A stretch of DNA of 64,000 bases from an uncultured Tateyamaria sp. (GTDB lineage Bacteria; Pseudomonadota; Alphaproteobacteria; Rhodobacterales; Rhodobacteraceae), in NCBI RefSeq assembly GCF_947504105.1, contig NZ_CANNGP010000006.1, forward strand, positions 115,942 to 179,941, in the 5' to 3' direction. Made by a program: the position numbers and the translations under genes. Under the pieces are notes generated by a model that was given only the letters and a program-made list of their open reading frames with translations, searched no databases and was not told the origin of the DNA. Positions 7,933-17,485 of this stretch are shown here, one piece after another. Numbering within the stretch: position 1 is the first letter of the stretch; every line of letters starts with the position of its first letter.

Positions 7933-8937
7933 ATGGGACGTATCGTACTGGAAAACGTGACCAAGAGCTTTGGTGACGCACAGGTCATTCCTCCACTGGA
8001 TCTGACCATCGAGGATGGCGAGTTTGCGGTCTTTGTCGGTCCATCGGGCTGTGGCAAGTCCACCCTTCTGCGTCTGATCGCCGGGTTGGAAGAAACCACA
8101 TCGGGTAGAATTGTCATCGACGACAACGACGCAACGCAAGTGCCGCCCTCCAAGCGCGGACTGGCCATGGTGTTCCAATCCTACGCGCTCTACCCGCACA
8201 TGTCGGTGCGTAAGAACATCGCCTTTCCCCTGCGGATGGCAAAGATGGATCAAGCCGCCATTGACACCAAGGTGGAAGCAGCAGCCAAGATCCTGAATCT
8301 GGCCGATTATCTTGAGCAAAAGCCCGGCCAACTGTCCGGTGGTCAGCGTCAGCGCGTGGCCATTGGGCGCGCCATCGTGCGCGAACCCGCGGCCTTCCTG
8401 TTTGACGAACCGCTGTCCAACCTGGACGCTGCACTGCGCGTGGGCATGCGGCTCGAAATCTCCGAACTGCACAACCGTCTGAACACCACGATGATCTACG
8501 TGACTCATGACCAGGTCGAAGCCATGACCATGGCTGACAAGATCGTCGTGCTGCGCGCAGGCAATATCGAACAGGTGGGCTCGCCGCTTGATCTCTATCA
8601 TACCCCGCGCAACATCTTTGTGGCGGGCTTCATCGGGTCGCCCAAGATGAACATTATCGACGGCCCCGAAGCGGAAAAGCAGGGCGCGACGTCCATTGGC
8701 TTCCGTCCCGAACACACGGATGTCAGCACCACCGAAGGCATGTGGAAAGGCCGGGTCGGCGTGGCCGAGCATCTGGGCTCAGACACGTTCATCCATGTAC
8801 ACGACACGGGCCTTGCCGACATGATCACGGTCCGCATCACCGGCGACATCGCCGTGACCCATGGCGATGACATCTACCTGACGCCGCAGATGGACAAGCT
8901 GCACAAGTTCGATGCTGACGGATTGCGCATGGCATGA
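7933..8937 (+). CDS. smoK: polyol ABC transporter ATP-binding protein
   Basis: 334-residue MalK/UgpC-type ATPase. Walker [10 protein letters not shown] (36-44), Q-loop [10 protein letters not shown] (81-90), signature LSGGQRQR (134-141), Walker B FLFDEP (155-160), H-loop [10 protein letters not shown], then a C-terminal TOBE-type regulatory domain from about residue 235 ([11 protein letters not shown]). All catalytic motifs are intact. Its last codon overlaps the start of smoS by 4 bases (ATGA), indicating translational coupling with the dehydrogenase. Confidence 0.92.
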   Translation: MGRIVLENVTKSFGDAQVIPPLDLTIEDGEFAVFVGPSGCGKSTLLRLIAGLEETTSGRIVIDDNDATQVPPSKRGLAMVFQSYALYPHMSVRKNIAFPLRMAKMDQAAIDTKVEAAAKILNLADYLEQKPGQLSGGQRQRVAIGRAIVREPAAFLFDEPLSNLDAALRVGMRLEISELHNRLNTTMIYVTHDQVEAMTMADKIVVLRAGNIEQVGSPLDLYHTPRNIFVAGFIGSPKMNIIDGPEAEKQGATSIGFRPEHTDVSTTEGMWKGRVGVAEHLGSDTFIHVHDTGLADMITVRITGDIAVTHGDDIYLTPQMDKLHKFDADGLRMA

Positions 8938-9707
8938 CCCGATTGGCAGGTAAATCAGCATTGATCACTGGGGCCGCGCGCGGCATCGGCCGCGCCTTTG
9001 CCGAAGCATACCTGCGCGAGGGCGCACGTGTGGTCATCGCCGACATCGACACCGAGCGGGCGGCTGAAGCGGCCTCCCAACTGGGCGATGACGCATTTTC
9101 CGTACACTTGGATGTGACGGATCAGGCCAGCATCGATGCAGGTCTTGCCGCTGCGATCGAACACGTCGGAGCTATCGATATTTTGATCAACAACGCGGCC
9201 ATCTTCTCCGCCGCTCCGATCACGGAAATCAAGCGCGACGACTATCAACGCGTGTTCGATATCAACGTCGCGGGCACCTTATTCACTCTACAGGCCGTAG
9301 CGCGCCACATGATCGACACGGGGACCAAAGGTGCGATCATCAACATGGCAAGCCAGGCCGGACGCCGGGGGGAGCCCTTGGTCGCGGTTTATTGCGCGAC
9401 CAAGGCCGCCGTTATCTCTCTGACACAGTCTGCAGGGCTGAACCTGATCCAGCACGGTATCAACGTGAACGCAATCGCACCGGGTGTGGTGGATGGTGAG
9501 CACTGGGATGGTGTCGACGCATTCTTTGCCAAACACGAGGGCAAAGCCCCGGGGCAAAAGAAGAAAGAAGTGGGCGAAGCCGTCCCATACGGTCGCATGG
9601 GGATAGCTGATGATCTTACGGGCATGGCTGTGTTCCTCGCCAGCGACGAGGCCGAATACATCGTCGCACAATGCTATAATGTTGATGGCGGACAATGGAT
9701 GAGCTGA
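8934..9707 (+). CDS. smoS: sorbitol dehydrogenase (L-iditol 2-dehydrogenase), SDR family
   Basis: NAD-dependent oxidation of D-sorbitol to D-fructose in the cytoplasm. 257 residues of a classical short-chain dehydrogenase: TGAARGIG nucleotide-binding motif (12-19), NNAA (86-89), catalytic Ser140 in [11 protein letters not shown], and Tyr153/Lys157 in YCATK. The segments [29 protein letters not shown] and [10 protein letters not shown] (quoted in part: [16 protein letters not shown]) closely match the Rhodobacter sphaeroides SmoS sequence as I recall it. It overlaps smoK by 4 bases and mtlK by one base, so it is in the middle of a tightly coupled operon. Confidence 0.92.
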   Translation: MTRLAGKSALITGAARGIGRAFAEAYLREGARVVIADIDTERAAEAASQLGDDAFSVHLDVTDQASIDAGLAAAIEHVGAIDILINNAAIFSAAPITEIKRDDYQRVFDINVAGTLFTLQAVARHMIDTGTKGAIINMASQAGRRGEPLVAVYCATKAAVISLTQSAGLNLIQHGINVNAIAPGVVDGEHWDGVDAFFAKHEGKAPGQKKKEVGEAVPYGRMGIADDLTGMAVFLASDEAEYIVAQCYNVDGGQWMS

Positions 9708-11209
9708 TGGCAGATGGTTCCGGAAAACGACCCGCCGTGCCCCTTTCGGACGCGGTGCTCGCAACACTACCCGACAGTGTCATGCGCCCTACTTATGACC
9801 GGTCGACTTTGCACCCCGGCATCGTGCATATCGGCGTCGGCAATTTCCACCGTGGCCATCAGGCATGGTATCTGCACCGGCTCATGCAAGCGGGATTGGC
9901 CCACGATTGGGCGATCATTGGCGCGGGCGTCCGCAAAGGTGATGCCCTCATGCGTGAAAAGCTGCTGGCTCAGGACTGCCTGACCACATTGGTCGAACTC
10001 GATCCCAGCGGCACTTCAGCCGAGATTGTCGGATCAATGATCGGCTTTCTACCGGTCGAACAGGACAACGCCAGTCTGATTGCAACGATGTCCAGAGATG
10101 ACATCCGGATCGTCGCCTTGACCGTGACCGAAGGCGGCTACTACGTGGATCCCAAGACCGGCGGACTGGACCTGTCGCATCACGATATCCAACATGACAT
10201 TGCCCACCCGGACACACCTGTCACGGCTTTCGGAGCGATAGTGGCGGCGCTGTCAAAGCGAAAAGCGGCGGGGCTTGGCCCCTTTACAAGCCAAAGCTGT
10301 GACAACCTTCAGGGGAACGGCGACATTCTTCGGAAGATCGTTGTTTCACTGGCCCAGGCCACTGACCCGGAGTTAGCGCGCTGGATCGAAACGCATGCAA
10401 CGTTCCCAAATTCGATGGTGGATTGCATCGTGCCAGCCACTGGCCCTGACGAAATCGCGCTTGCCGCACAGTTCGGTATCACCGACGCAGCGCCAGTGAC
10501 GCATGAAAACTTCCGTCAGTGGGTGATCGAAGATGCGTTCTGTGCGGGCCGTCCTGACTGGGACAAAGCGGGTGCCATCGTCACGGATCAAGTTCACTCT
10601 TACGAGGCGATGAAAATCCGTATCCTCAACGCGGGCCATCAGGTGCTGGCCAATGCGGGTGAGTTGCTGGGGCTGCCGACAATTGCCGATTGCATGACGC
10701 ACGCGACTTTGCGCGCGTTTTTCCGCAAGGTCCAAATGGACGAGATCGTACCTTATGTGGCTGAAGTCCCAGGGTTTACCCCAGCAGCCTATGTCGACCT
10801 GATCGAAACCCGATTTGCAAATGCTGCCATCCGCGACACAACACGCCGCGTGGCATTTGACGGCTCTTCTCGCCACACCGGCTTTGTGCTGCCAATCCTA
10901 CGCGACGCCATCGATGCACAAGGCTCCATCGCCGGTCTCAGCCTTGTTGAAGCCCTGTGGGCCCGCATGTGCGAAGGGACACGCGAGGATGGAAGTACTA
11001 TCGAAAGCAATGATCCCCAGTGGGAGACGCTCACCATCGCTGCGCAAAAGGCAAAGTCGGATCCGCGGGCATGGCTGACGCAAAACCAGTACTATCAGGA
11101 ATTGGCTGACATACCCGCGTTTGCCCGGCAATTTGAAACCTGGTTGCGCCTGATCTGGTCTGACGGTGTGGATGCTGCGCTTTGCGCATATACTACGCAA
11201 AGCGCTTAA
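9707..11209 (+). CDS. mtlK: mannitol 2-dehydrogenase (long-chain polyol dehydrogenase family)
   Basis: NAD-dependent oxidation of D-mannitol to D-fructose. About 500 residues with the N-terminal dinucleotide fold HIGVGNFHRGHQAWYLHRL and the family's catalytic KxxxxNxxH pattern in KIRILNAGHQ (Lys303, Asn308, His311). The start is ambiguous: an ATG at 9695 would add four residues, but the ATG at 9707 forms a TGATG stop/start with smoS, which fits coupled translation. It is the last gene on this strand. The xylulokinase gene that follows mtlK in some relatives is absent; a convergent operon begins 7 bases later. Confidence 0.92.
   Translation: MADGSGKRPAVPLSDAVLATLPDSVMRPTYDRSTLHPGIVHIGVGNFHRGHQAWYLHRLMQAGLAHDWAIIGAGVRKGDALMREKLLAQDCLTTLVELDPSGTSAEIVGSMIGFLPVEQDNASLIATMSRDDIRIVALTVTEGGYYVDPKTGGLDLSHHDIQHDIAHPDTPVTAFGAIVAALSKRKAAGLGPFTSQSCDNLQGNGDILRKIVVSLAQATDPELARWIETHATFPNSMVDCIVPATGPDEIALAAQFGITDAAPVTHENFRQWVIEDAFCAGRPDWDKAGAIVTDQVHSYEAMKIRILNAGHQVLANAGELLGLPTIADCMTHATLRAFFRKVQMDEIVPYVAEVPGFTPAAYVDLIETRFANAAIRDTTRRVAFDGSSRHTGFVLPILRDAIDAQGSIAGLSLVEALWARMCEGTREDGSTIESNDPQWETLTIAAQKAKSDPRAWLTQNQYYQELADIPAFARQFETWLRLIWSDGVDAALCAYTTQSA
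11177..11205. terminator. candidate bidirectional terminator between mtlK and the mannoside operon
   Basis: Perfect 10-base inverted repeat GCGCTTTGCG / CGCAAAGCGC with a 9-base loop, overlapping the last codons of mtlK. Two convergent operons meet here with only 7 bases between stop codons, so a shared hairpin terminator is expected. No clear T-run follows on either strand. Confidence 0.4.
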
Positions 11210-11216
11210 CGCGCTC

Positions 11217-12341
11217 CTACTTGAGCAACGCTTGCGCAGCTTCTGCCGTGAGTGGTTCTGGCCGTGCACACGTGGTGTTGAGCGTGATCATTTCACCCTG
11301 TTCCCCGGCTTGCAGAATGGATGTCATCACATCGACTGCATGCAACGCGAGTTCCAATGAACAGCGATGTGGTCGATCATCATTCATCGCCGCCGCCATC
11401 TCGGCCAGCCCGGCGGTGCGGTAGTTGGCTTTCGCCGCACCGTTGTTCTCCTGATTGGGAATGCCAAACGGATGTTCATCCGTTGCAAGCGCTGACGCTT
11501 CGCCGTTTGCGTCCACGATTTCAACATCTCCTGAAAACCAATTGGGATCAGGCAGGAACATGCTGCCAGATGTTCCATAGAGCTCCATGTGCCCATGCCG
11601 GTGTGCCCATACATCCCACGAGGTCGACAAGGTGATCGTGGCACCCGCCTCAAACTCGAGCAGGGCATGGATGTTGGTTGGCGTCTTGACCGGGATCACT
11701 TCGCCGCGTCGCGGTTCGGATAGAATGGTGCGTGTGTCTGTAGGGGTTGTGGCCAAGGCTCCAACCCGGCGGACAGGACCAAGCAACTGGATCAGGTTCG
11801 TCACATAATACGGACCAATGTCCAACATCGGTCCAGCGCCCGGTAGGAAGAAAAAGTCCGGGTTCGGGTGCCAGTGTTCCATCCCGTGGCTCATGACATG
11901 CGCCGTGCCTGCGACCACATCCCCGATCTGGCCCGCGTCCAGCGCAGCGCGCGCCGCCTGATGTGCACCGCCCAAAAAAGTGTCCGGTGCAGATCCAACC
12001 CGCAGGTTCCGGGCTGAGGCCAATGTGCGTAGTTCTTCACCCTGTGCCTGTGTCAGCACGATCGGTTTTTCGGAATACGCATGCTTGCCCGCCTGCAGGA
12101 TCGCACGTGTCACTTCAAAATGCGCATCGGGGATTGTGAGGTTCACCACAATGTCGATGTCATCTGCGGCCAGAAGCTCTTCCACCGTGTGCGCCCGTAC
12201 GCCAAACGCTTGCGCCTGCGCATTGGCTGTTTCCATGTTGAGGTCAGCCACAGCCCGCACCTCCAGCCCTTTGAACAAAGGCGCAAGTGTCAGATACGCG
12301 GTTGAAATGTTGCCACAGCCAATAATGCCGATGCCTTGCAT
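11217..12341 (-). CDS. Gfo/Idh/MocA-family sugar oxidoreductase
   Basis: NAD(P)-dependent oxidoreductase of 374 residues acting on a sugar or glycoside. The N-terminal Rossmann motif GIIGCGNIS (5-13) is followed by the family EKP motif in YSEKPIVL (about 94-101). The C-terminal beta-sheet domain contains MLDIGPYYV, with the Asp/Tyr positions typical of the active site, and a WDVWAHRHGHMELYGTSGSM segment. GGGAGG precedes the ATG. It is the last gene of an operon with an ABC transporter, a GH2 mannosidase and a TIM-barrel isomerase, so it probably oxidises the released sugar or a keto derivative. Exact substrate unknown. Confidence 0.85.
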   Translation of the reverse strand: MQGIGIIGCGNISTAYLTLAPLFKGLEVRAVADLNMETANAQAQAFGVRAHTVEELLAADDIDIVVNLTIPDAHFEVTRAILQAGKHAYSEKPIVLTQAQGEELRTLASARNLRVGSAPDTFLGGAHQAARAALDAGQIGDVVAGTAHVMSHGMEHWHPNPDFFFLPGAGPMLDIGPYYVTNLIQLLGPVRRVGALATTPTDTRTILSEPRRGEVIPVKTPTNIHALLEFEAGATITLSTSWDVWAHRHGHMELYGTSGSMFLPDPNWFSGDVEIVDANGEASALATDEHPFGIPNQENNGAAKANYRTAGLAEMAAAMNDDRPHRCSLELALHAVDVMTSILQAGEQGEMITLNTTCARPEPLTAEAAQALLK

Positions 12342-12352
12342 GGAAGCCTCCC

Positions 12353-13108
12353 TTAAAATGTCTGCGTTGCGTCAAATGCGCGTTGCGCAAAACGGCGATG
12401 ATCGCTTGGGTTGTCGTGCTCCGTTACGAAGTACCGCGTGCCCGCTGTCCGAAGTGATTGGAAGAGCGAGGGCCATTCCATGGTCCCATGGCCCACGTCT
12501 GCCCAACCATCCTCATCCTTGGCCTCGCCGGTCGGCGCGATGTCCTTGAGATGTGCAATCGCGATGCGTGATCCGTACTTCGCGATGGGTGCCATCGGAT
12601 CGGCACCTGCCCGCACAGCCCAAGCCACGTCATATTCGAACATCACGTCCGCCGCGCTGTCGAGGATCAAGTCCATCGGCATGGCTCCTTCAACCAACGG
12701 TACAAATTCAAAATCGTGGTTGTGATAGGCAAGTTTCAAACCAAACTTCGACAACTCCTCCGCCACCGCAGCCAACCGTTTACCGTAGGCGCGCCACCCG
12801 TCAGCCGACGTCGGGCGATCATCCGGCTGAATGTATGGTATGACAATTGTTTCGACGCCGAAGCGTGCCGCGAGTTGTGCCACGGCAGCGGAGTCGCTTT
12901 CAAACATGTCCAGACCGACATGACAACTGGGCATGGTCAGCCCGTTGTCTTTCAGGCCGCGCTCCAGCGCATCAACACCCACACTGTCCGCCAGCAGGGC
13001 ACTGTATCCTTCGACATGAGAGTATCCAATCTCGGCCAGCATCTTGAGCGTATCCTCAAGCGGCGGAAACAGGCGGGAACTGTAGAGCTGATAAGACAAT
13101 GCGGTCAT
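12353..13108 (-). CDS. sugar phosphate isomerase/epimerase-like TIM-barrel protein
   Basis: 251 residues of the AP_endonuc_2 / xylose-isomerase-like TIM-barrel family. It begins MTALSYQLYSSRLFPP and contains the metal-binding style motifs HVGLD (about 63-67), KLAYHNHDFEF (about 124-134), MFEYDVAW and AHLKD (about 184-188), with a final VTEHDNPSD. Such proteins isomerise or epimerise free or keto sugars and are often paired with Gfo/Idh/MocA enzymes, as here (the partner gene starts 11 bases later). The upstream gene is the GH2 mannosidase, 12 bases away. A role in converting the product of mannoside hydrolysis is inferred. Confidence 0.82.
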   Translation of the reverse strand: MTALSYQLYSSRLFPPLEDTLKMLAEIGYSHVEGYSALLADSVGVDALERGLKDNGLTMPSCHVGLDMFESDSAAVAQLAARFGVETIVIPYIQPDDRPTSADGWRAYGKRLAAVAEELSKFGLKLAYHNHDFEFVPLVEGAMPMDLILDSAADVMFEYDVAWAVRAGADPMAPIAKYGSRIAIAHLKDIAPTGEAKDEDGWADVGHGTMEWPSLFQSLRTAGTRYFVTEHDNPSDHRRFAQRAFDATQTF

Positions 13109-13120
13109 GTCAGTAGCCTT

Positions 13121-15511
13121 TCATATGTCATAAGTAGCGGAATGAAGATCACGGATGGTGAACCCAGCGGTGACGGTCGGATTGGCAGGGGTGAAATGCA
13201 CGGTCACCGGTCGGTCCGGCAGCAGATCAAAAGCGTTGTCGCTGAAACGCCCCGGTTGATCCGCCTCGATCGCAACAAACAAGGCAAGTCGGGTCGAGGT
13301 CAGCGTGATACTGCAATAACCGTCTTGCTTGGAAATGTCAGACGAGATGCTGGCAGGTTCCAACGCGTATGCTTTGTAAGGGCGGGTTGCGAAGTGGTCT
13401 GACTGACTTGACCCCTCATCCGTGACCCAATCAAACACCAGTATTTCGTCATCACCCAGAGCGCTCTGCGGAACTGTCAATGCAGGCATTGCAGCATCTG
13501 TGCCTGCGGTGACGGATGTCATACCAACGCTTCGCATCTTACCATTCACCGACACGGCAAAGGCTTCAACCTCGACCTGCACCGTTTCCGGTCGGTCGTT
13601 CACAACATGCAATGCCACACCGTTCATAGTCGGCACGGCCGAGACAATCACATCAGAGTAGAAACGGCGCGCAACATGGTGCAGTAGCTTCCAACCGCCA
13701 CCATGGTCCAGACTGGACCAAGAGCATACAGGCCAAGTGTCATTCAACTGCCAGTACAACGCGCCCATGCAATGCGGCTTAAGACTGCGCCAATGGGTGA
13801 CGGCCGTCTTGATCGCAAGCGCCTGTTGCACTTGGCTGAGATAAACAAAATTCTCGAACCCGATGGGAAAGCGGAAATAGCGGAACATCGTTTCGGCAAT
13901 CCGCGCATTTCCACCTGCATTCTTTTGGTGGCTCTCGATCACCGGGGCGGCAATGTTGAAATCCGCCGGGGCGGCAAAGTGCCTAATCACATCCATCGAC
14001 GGATAGGATTGAAACCCAAATTCAGAACAGAAGCGCGGCGACACATCACGGTAGTGGTCAAAATCACGACCCTCGTGCCAGACAGACCAGAAGTGCATGT
14101 CGCCTGACCGATCATCATGCCATGCATCGCCAAAACTCATTGGCCCGGGAGATGGGCTGGATGGCCACCAGATGGCGTGCGGTGCCGTTTCTTTCAGTGC
14201 AGTCTCAATTGTTCTGTTCAACCGATCGTAGGCAACAAGATAGCGATCACGATCCTTGCGACTCTCCTCGTACCAGTTCAGCGCACCTAGCAACTCGTTG
14301 TCCCCACACCAAAGCGCGATGCACGCATGGTGGTTCAAGCGCGCCACCTGTTCGCGGACTTCGGCATCGACCTCGGTCAGAAATGTATCCGTGGCGGGAT
14401 AAAGATGGCAGGCAAACATGAAGTCATGCCAAACCAGCAAACCCATCTCGTCGCACAAGTCATAGAACCAATCCGGCTCGTATCTGCCTCCACCCCACAT
14501 CCGGATCATGTTCATATTTGCGTCGACCGCCGATTGAAGCAGATCACGGCAAACCTCGGGGGTGATCCCCGATCCAAGAGCATCTGCCGGGATCCAGTTT
14601 GCCCCCTTCATGAAAACAGGGTGACCGTTCACATGTAGGACAAAGCCGGTCCCCGACTCGTCCATGGGCGTGACAAGCTGGATGTTCCGCAAACCTATGC
14701 GGCGGGTGGCGGTTAGATTTCGAACCTTAACATTCAGAATATGCAAGGTCTGACCACCTAGCCCGGCGGGCGCCCAAAGCTCTGGCCCATCCAGATAGAG
14801 CGACACAGTCGCCCTGTCCGACAAGACAGGGGCAGAGACATCGATCCCACACACAGATACACGTGCGTCTGTGCCATCCTCAACGCCTTCTGTGTGAATG
14901 GCGGCCGTGAGTGTAACGCCCATGGCGTCATGGTCTTGTTCAATAACGATGTCCGCGATGCGGGGGCCGTGCGGCTGCAACAGGATGTCGCCGTACAAGC
15001 CAAACGGAGAAAGCGCGATGTTCCAGTCCCAACCAAAATCACATTCCGGTTTGCGCAGCATGTTGCCGTGTGGGATCGGGCAATTCTCAGCCTGAAACGG
15101 CACTGGAAATGGCTGCGCGTCCGCAAGGCTCTTGGCCGCGCGCGGCGCTGAACGAAAATGTAGAGTGAGCACGTTTTCACCCAAGATCAGCGCATCCGAA
15201 ACGTCCACACGATGCGTACGGAACATACTGCTGGCTTGCAGCACGGTCTGACCGTTCAAAGACACATCGACCACAGTGTCCAACATCGACAGAACAAGTG
15301 TTAAATTGCGGCCCTTCGTCCGGAAGGTTCGGGTCAGCAGCCAATCCCGGTCCGCAATCCAGCGTAGATCATATTCATTCTGGCCCCAGTAAGGATCAGG
15401 AATAACACCAGCATTCCGCAATGCACTGATCCCATCGCCGGGCAATGTCATTGGCGCAGTGAATTGACCCGTCTCGTCCGACAGGTGCCAGAGGCCGCTG
15501 AGGTCAAGCAT
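13121..15511 (-). CDS. beta-mannosidase, glycoside hydrolase family 2
   Basis: 796-residue hydrolase expected to remove terminal beta-mannose from manno-oligosaccharides. The N-terminal sugar-binding domain contains KPECDFGWDWNIALSPFGLYG (about 154-174, quoted as CDFGWDWNIALSPFG), a strong marker of GH2 beta-mannosidases. The TIM barrel carries MIRMWGGGRYE (about 335-345), the acid/base Glu near 406 in WCGDNEL and the nucleophile Glu near 497 in CSEFGFQS. No signal peptide is visible, so it is cytoplasmic and would act on imported oligosaccharides. The ATG at 15511 lies 7 bases after the stop of the ATPase gene; a TTG one codon earlier is possible. Confidence 0.9.
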   Translation of the reverse strand: MLDLSGLWHLSDETGQFTAPMTLPGDGISALRNAGVIPDPYWGQNEYDLRWIADRDWLLTRTFRTKGRNLTLVLSMLDTVVDVSLNGQTVLQASSMFRTHRVDVSDALILGENVLTLHFRSAPRAAKSLADAQPFPVPFQAENCPIPHGNMLRKPECDFGWDWNIALSPFGLYGDILLQPHGPRIADIVIEQDHDAMGVTLTAAIHTEGVEDGTDARVSVCGIDVSAPVLSDRATVSLYLDGPELWAPAGLGGQTLHILNVKVRNLTATRRIGLRNIQLVTPMDESGTGFVLHVNGHPVFMKGANWIPADALGSGITPEVCRDLLQSAVDANMNMIRMWGGGRYEPDWFYDLCDEMGLLVWHDFMFACHLYPATDTFLTEVDAEVREQVARLNHHACIALWCGDNELLGALNWYEESRKDRDRYLVAYDRLNRTIETALKETAPHAIWWPSSPSPGPMSFGDAWHDDRSGDMHFWSVWHEGRDFDHYRDVSPRFCSEFGFQSYPSMDVIRHFAAPADFNIAAPVIESHQKNAGGNARIAETMFRYFRFPIGFENFVYLSQVQQALAIKTAVTHWRSLKPHCMGALYWQLNDTWPVCSWSSLDHGGGWKLLHHVARRFYSDVIVSAVPTMNGVALHVVNDRPETVQVEVEAFAVSVNGKMRSVGMTSVTAGTDAAMPALTVPQSALGDDEILVFDWVTDEGSSQSDHFATRPYKAYALEPASISSDISKQDGYCSITLTSTRLALFVAIEADQPGRFSDNAFDLLPDRPVTVHFTPANPTVTAGFTIRDLHSATYDI

Positions 15512-15517
15512 CAAGCG

Positions 15518-16591
15518 TCAGAGCCTTTCCTCGGTCGTCTTGTCGAACAGTGAGGCACGCGAAGGATCGAAACCAATCAAAATACGGTCGCCCGTGGAAA
15601 CAGCCGCTTGGCCATCCATCCGAATACGCAACGGGACACCCGCCAGCGTCGCCCATGCCAATGTGTCCGACCCCATTGGTTCGACGATGTCCACAGTCAC
15701 CTCGTTCGTCACCGGTAGATTTTTCGCCGCGCTGCCCGACAAGATGTGTTCGGGCCTTATTCCCAACCAGGCCGGACCAGCGGTCGCCGCGCCCCGGAAG
15801 GCATAACCCGCCAATGAAAACCGCTCTCCACCGGTGGAGAATGCATCTTGCTCGATCAAGCCTTCGAAGAAGTTGATCTCTGGGCTGCCGATGAACCCGG
15901 CTACGTACTTGTTCCGAGGACGGTTATAGATTTCAGTCGGCGTATCCAGCTGCTGGATAATCCCGCCTTTCATAATGGCAATCCGATCGGCAAGCGTCAT
16001 CGCCTCGACCTGATCATGGGTCACGTAGATCATCGTGTTCTTGAGGTTGTGATGCAGGCGCTTGATCTCGACCCGCAGGTCAGCACGCAGCTTTGCATCC
16101 AGGTTCGACAACGGTTCATCGAACAAGAACACATCCACATCCCGGACCAAGGCCCGCCCGATGGCGACACGCTGCCGCTGTCCGCCTGACAGGGCAGCAG
16201 GCTTGCGATGCAACAACGGTTCGATCTGAAGGATTTCTGCAGCCCGCGCCACGCGCTTCTTAATCTCGGCCTTGCCCATCCGCGCGTTCTTGAGACCGAA
16301 GGACAGGTTCCCCTCAACCGTCATTTGCGGGTACAGCGCATAGGATTGAAACACCATGCCGATACCCCGGCCTGACGGCTCCTCCCACGTGACATTCCGG
16401 TCATTGATGTGGATTTCTCCGTCCGAGACATCCAACAATCCTGCGATGCAGTTCAGCAATGTAGATTTACCGCACCCCGAAGCGCCCAAAAGGACCAGAA
16501 ACTCGCCCTCCGGGATGTCGATGTTCAGATTGTCCAGCACGGTCAGTGCACCGAATTTCAAGGTCAGGTCTTTGACAAGTACGGAAGTCAT
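15518..16591 (-). CDS. CUT1-type sugar ABC transporter ATP-binding protein (MalK/UgpC-like)
   Basis: 357-residue ATPase with all motifs intact: Walker A GASGCGKST (36-44), Q-loop [10 protein letters not shown] (81-90), signature LSGGQRQR (134-141), Walker [13 protein letters not shown]-loop [10 protein letters not shown], and a C-terminal TOBE-like domain with LGIRPEHILSG. It sits between the permease gene (3 bases apart) and the GH2 mannosidase gene. It would power import of a mannoside by the two permeases and binding protein of the same operon. Confidence 0.92.
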   Translation of the reverse strand: MTSVLVKDLTLKFGALTVLDNLNIDIPEGEFLVLLGASGCGKSTLLNCIAGLLDVSDGEIHINDRNVTWEEPSGRGIGMVFQSYALYPQMTVEGNLSFGLKNARMGKAEIKKRVARAAEILQIEPLLHRKPAALSGGQRQRVAIGRALVRDVDVFLFDEPLSNLDAKLRADLRVEIKRLHHNLKNTMIYVTHDQVEAMTLADRIAIMKGGIIQQLDTPTEIYNRPRNKYVAGFIGSPEINFFEGLIEQDAFSTGGERFSLAGYAFRGAATAGPAWLGIRPEHILSGSAAKNLPVTNEVTVDIVEPMGSDTLAWATLAGVPLRIRMDGQAAVSTGDRILIGFDPSRASLFDKTTEERL

Positions 16592-16594
16592 GGG

Positions 16595-17485
16595 TCAGCC
16601 TTTCACCGCGCCCGCGGCGATGCCCCGAACAAACAGTTTGCCAGAGGCGAAGTAGATGATGAGAGGGACAAGGCCGGTCAGCAGCGTGGCGGCCATGTTT
16701 ACATTGTATTCTTTGACGCCCTGCACCGAGTTGACGATGTTGTTTAGTTGCACGGTCATCGGGTAGTCGGCCGGCTTGGTATAAATCACGCCGAACAGGA
16801 AATCGTTCCAGATGCCCGTGACCTGCAGGATGATCGCCACCACGAAGATGGGCAGCGACATGGGCAGCATGATCCGGAAATAAATTCCCCAGAACCCGGC
16901 CCCGTCGACCCGCGCCGCCTTGAACAATTCTTCGGGCACCGAGGTAAAATAGTTGCGGAACAGGAGTGTCAGAATGGGCATGCCGAACACCGTGTGCACC
17001 AGCACCAGCCCCCAGATGCTTCCGTACAGCCCAAGCTCTCGCAGGATAATCACCAGTGGGTACAACATCACCTGATAGGGAATGAACGCGCCCACGATCA
17101 GGATGGTGAAGAACACCTCGGACCCTTTGAACTTCCAGTTCGCCAGCGCGTAACCATTCACGGATGCAATTGCGATGGACAGGATCACAGACGGGATCAG
17201 GATCTGGACCGAATTCCAGAAGCCCCGGCTTAACCCTTCGCAGTTGATCCCGGTACAAGCCTCGGACCATGCCTTGACCCAAGGCTGGTACGTCACCTCG
17301 ACCGGCGGGGCAAAGATGTTGCCAATGCGTATTTCGGGCATGCCTTTGAGCGATGTAACGATCATCACGTAAAGTGGCAGGGCATAGTAGGCCGCAATAA
17401 CGATCAGGGTGCCATACAGCATGACGTTGGCGCGGGAAAATCGGCGACGGGGCTTGGGGCCGCGTGGAGTAATTGCATCAGCCAC
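16595..17485 (-). CDS. CUT1-type sugar ABC transporter permease (MalG-like)
   Basis: Inner-membrane permease of about 296 residues with six hydrophobic segments beginning near residue 22, the EAA-type loop LFKAARVDGAGFWGIYFRIM in the distal half, and a C-terminal FVRGIAAGAVKG. I chose the GTG at 17485 (then ADAITPRGPKP) because the run GGGGGGAAG lies about 5 bases upstream; it overlaps the end of the first permease gene by 8 bases. A large periplasmic loop with a Cys pair (SEACTGINCEGLSRGF) is present, as in glucose/mannose-type transporters. Confidence 0.9.
   Translation of the reverse strand: MADAITPRGPKPRRRFSRANVMLYGTLIVIAAYYALPLYVMIVTSLKGMPEIRIGNIFAPPVEVTYQPWVKAWSEACTGINCEGLSRGFWNSVQILIPSVILSIAIASVNGYALANWKFKGSEVFFTILIVGAFIPYQVMLYPLVIILRELGLYGSIWGLVLVHTVFGMPILTLLFRNYFTSVPEELFKAARVDGAGFWGIYFRIMLPMSLPIFVVAIILQVTGIWNDFLFGVIYTKPADYPMTVQLNNIVNSVQGVKEYNVNMAATLLTGLVPLIIYFASGKLFVRGIAAGAVKG

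Noticed and set aside
7687..8772. 361-codon open frame on the minus strand across smoG-smoK
   Set aside because: It spans the junction of two conserved transporter genes on the other strand and encodes nothing recognisable.
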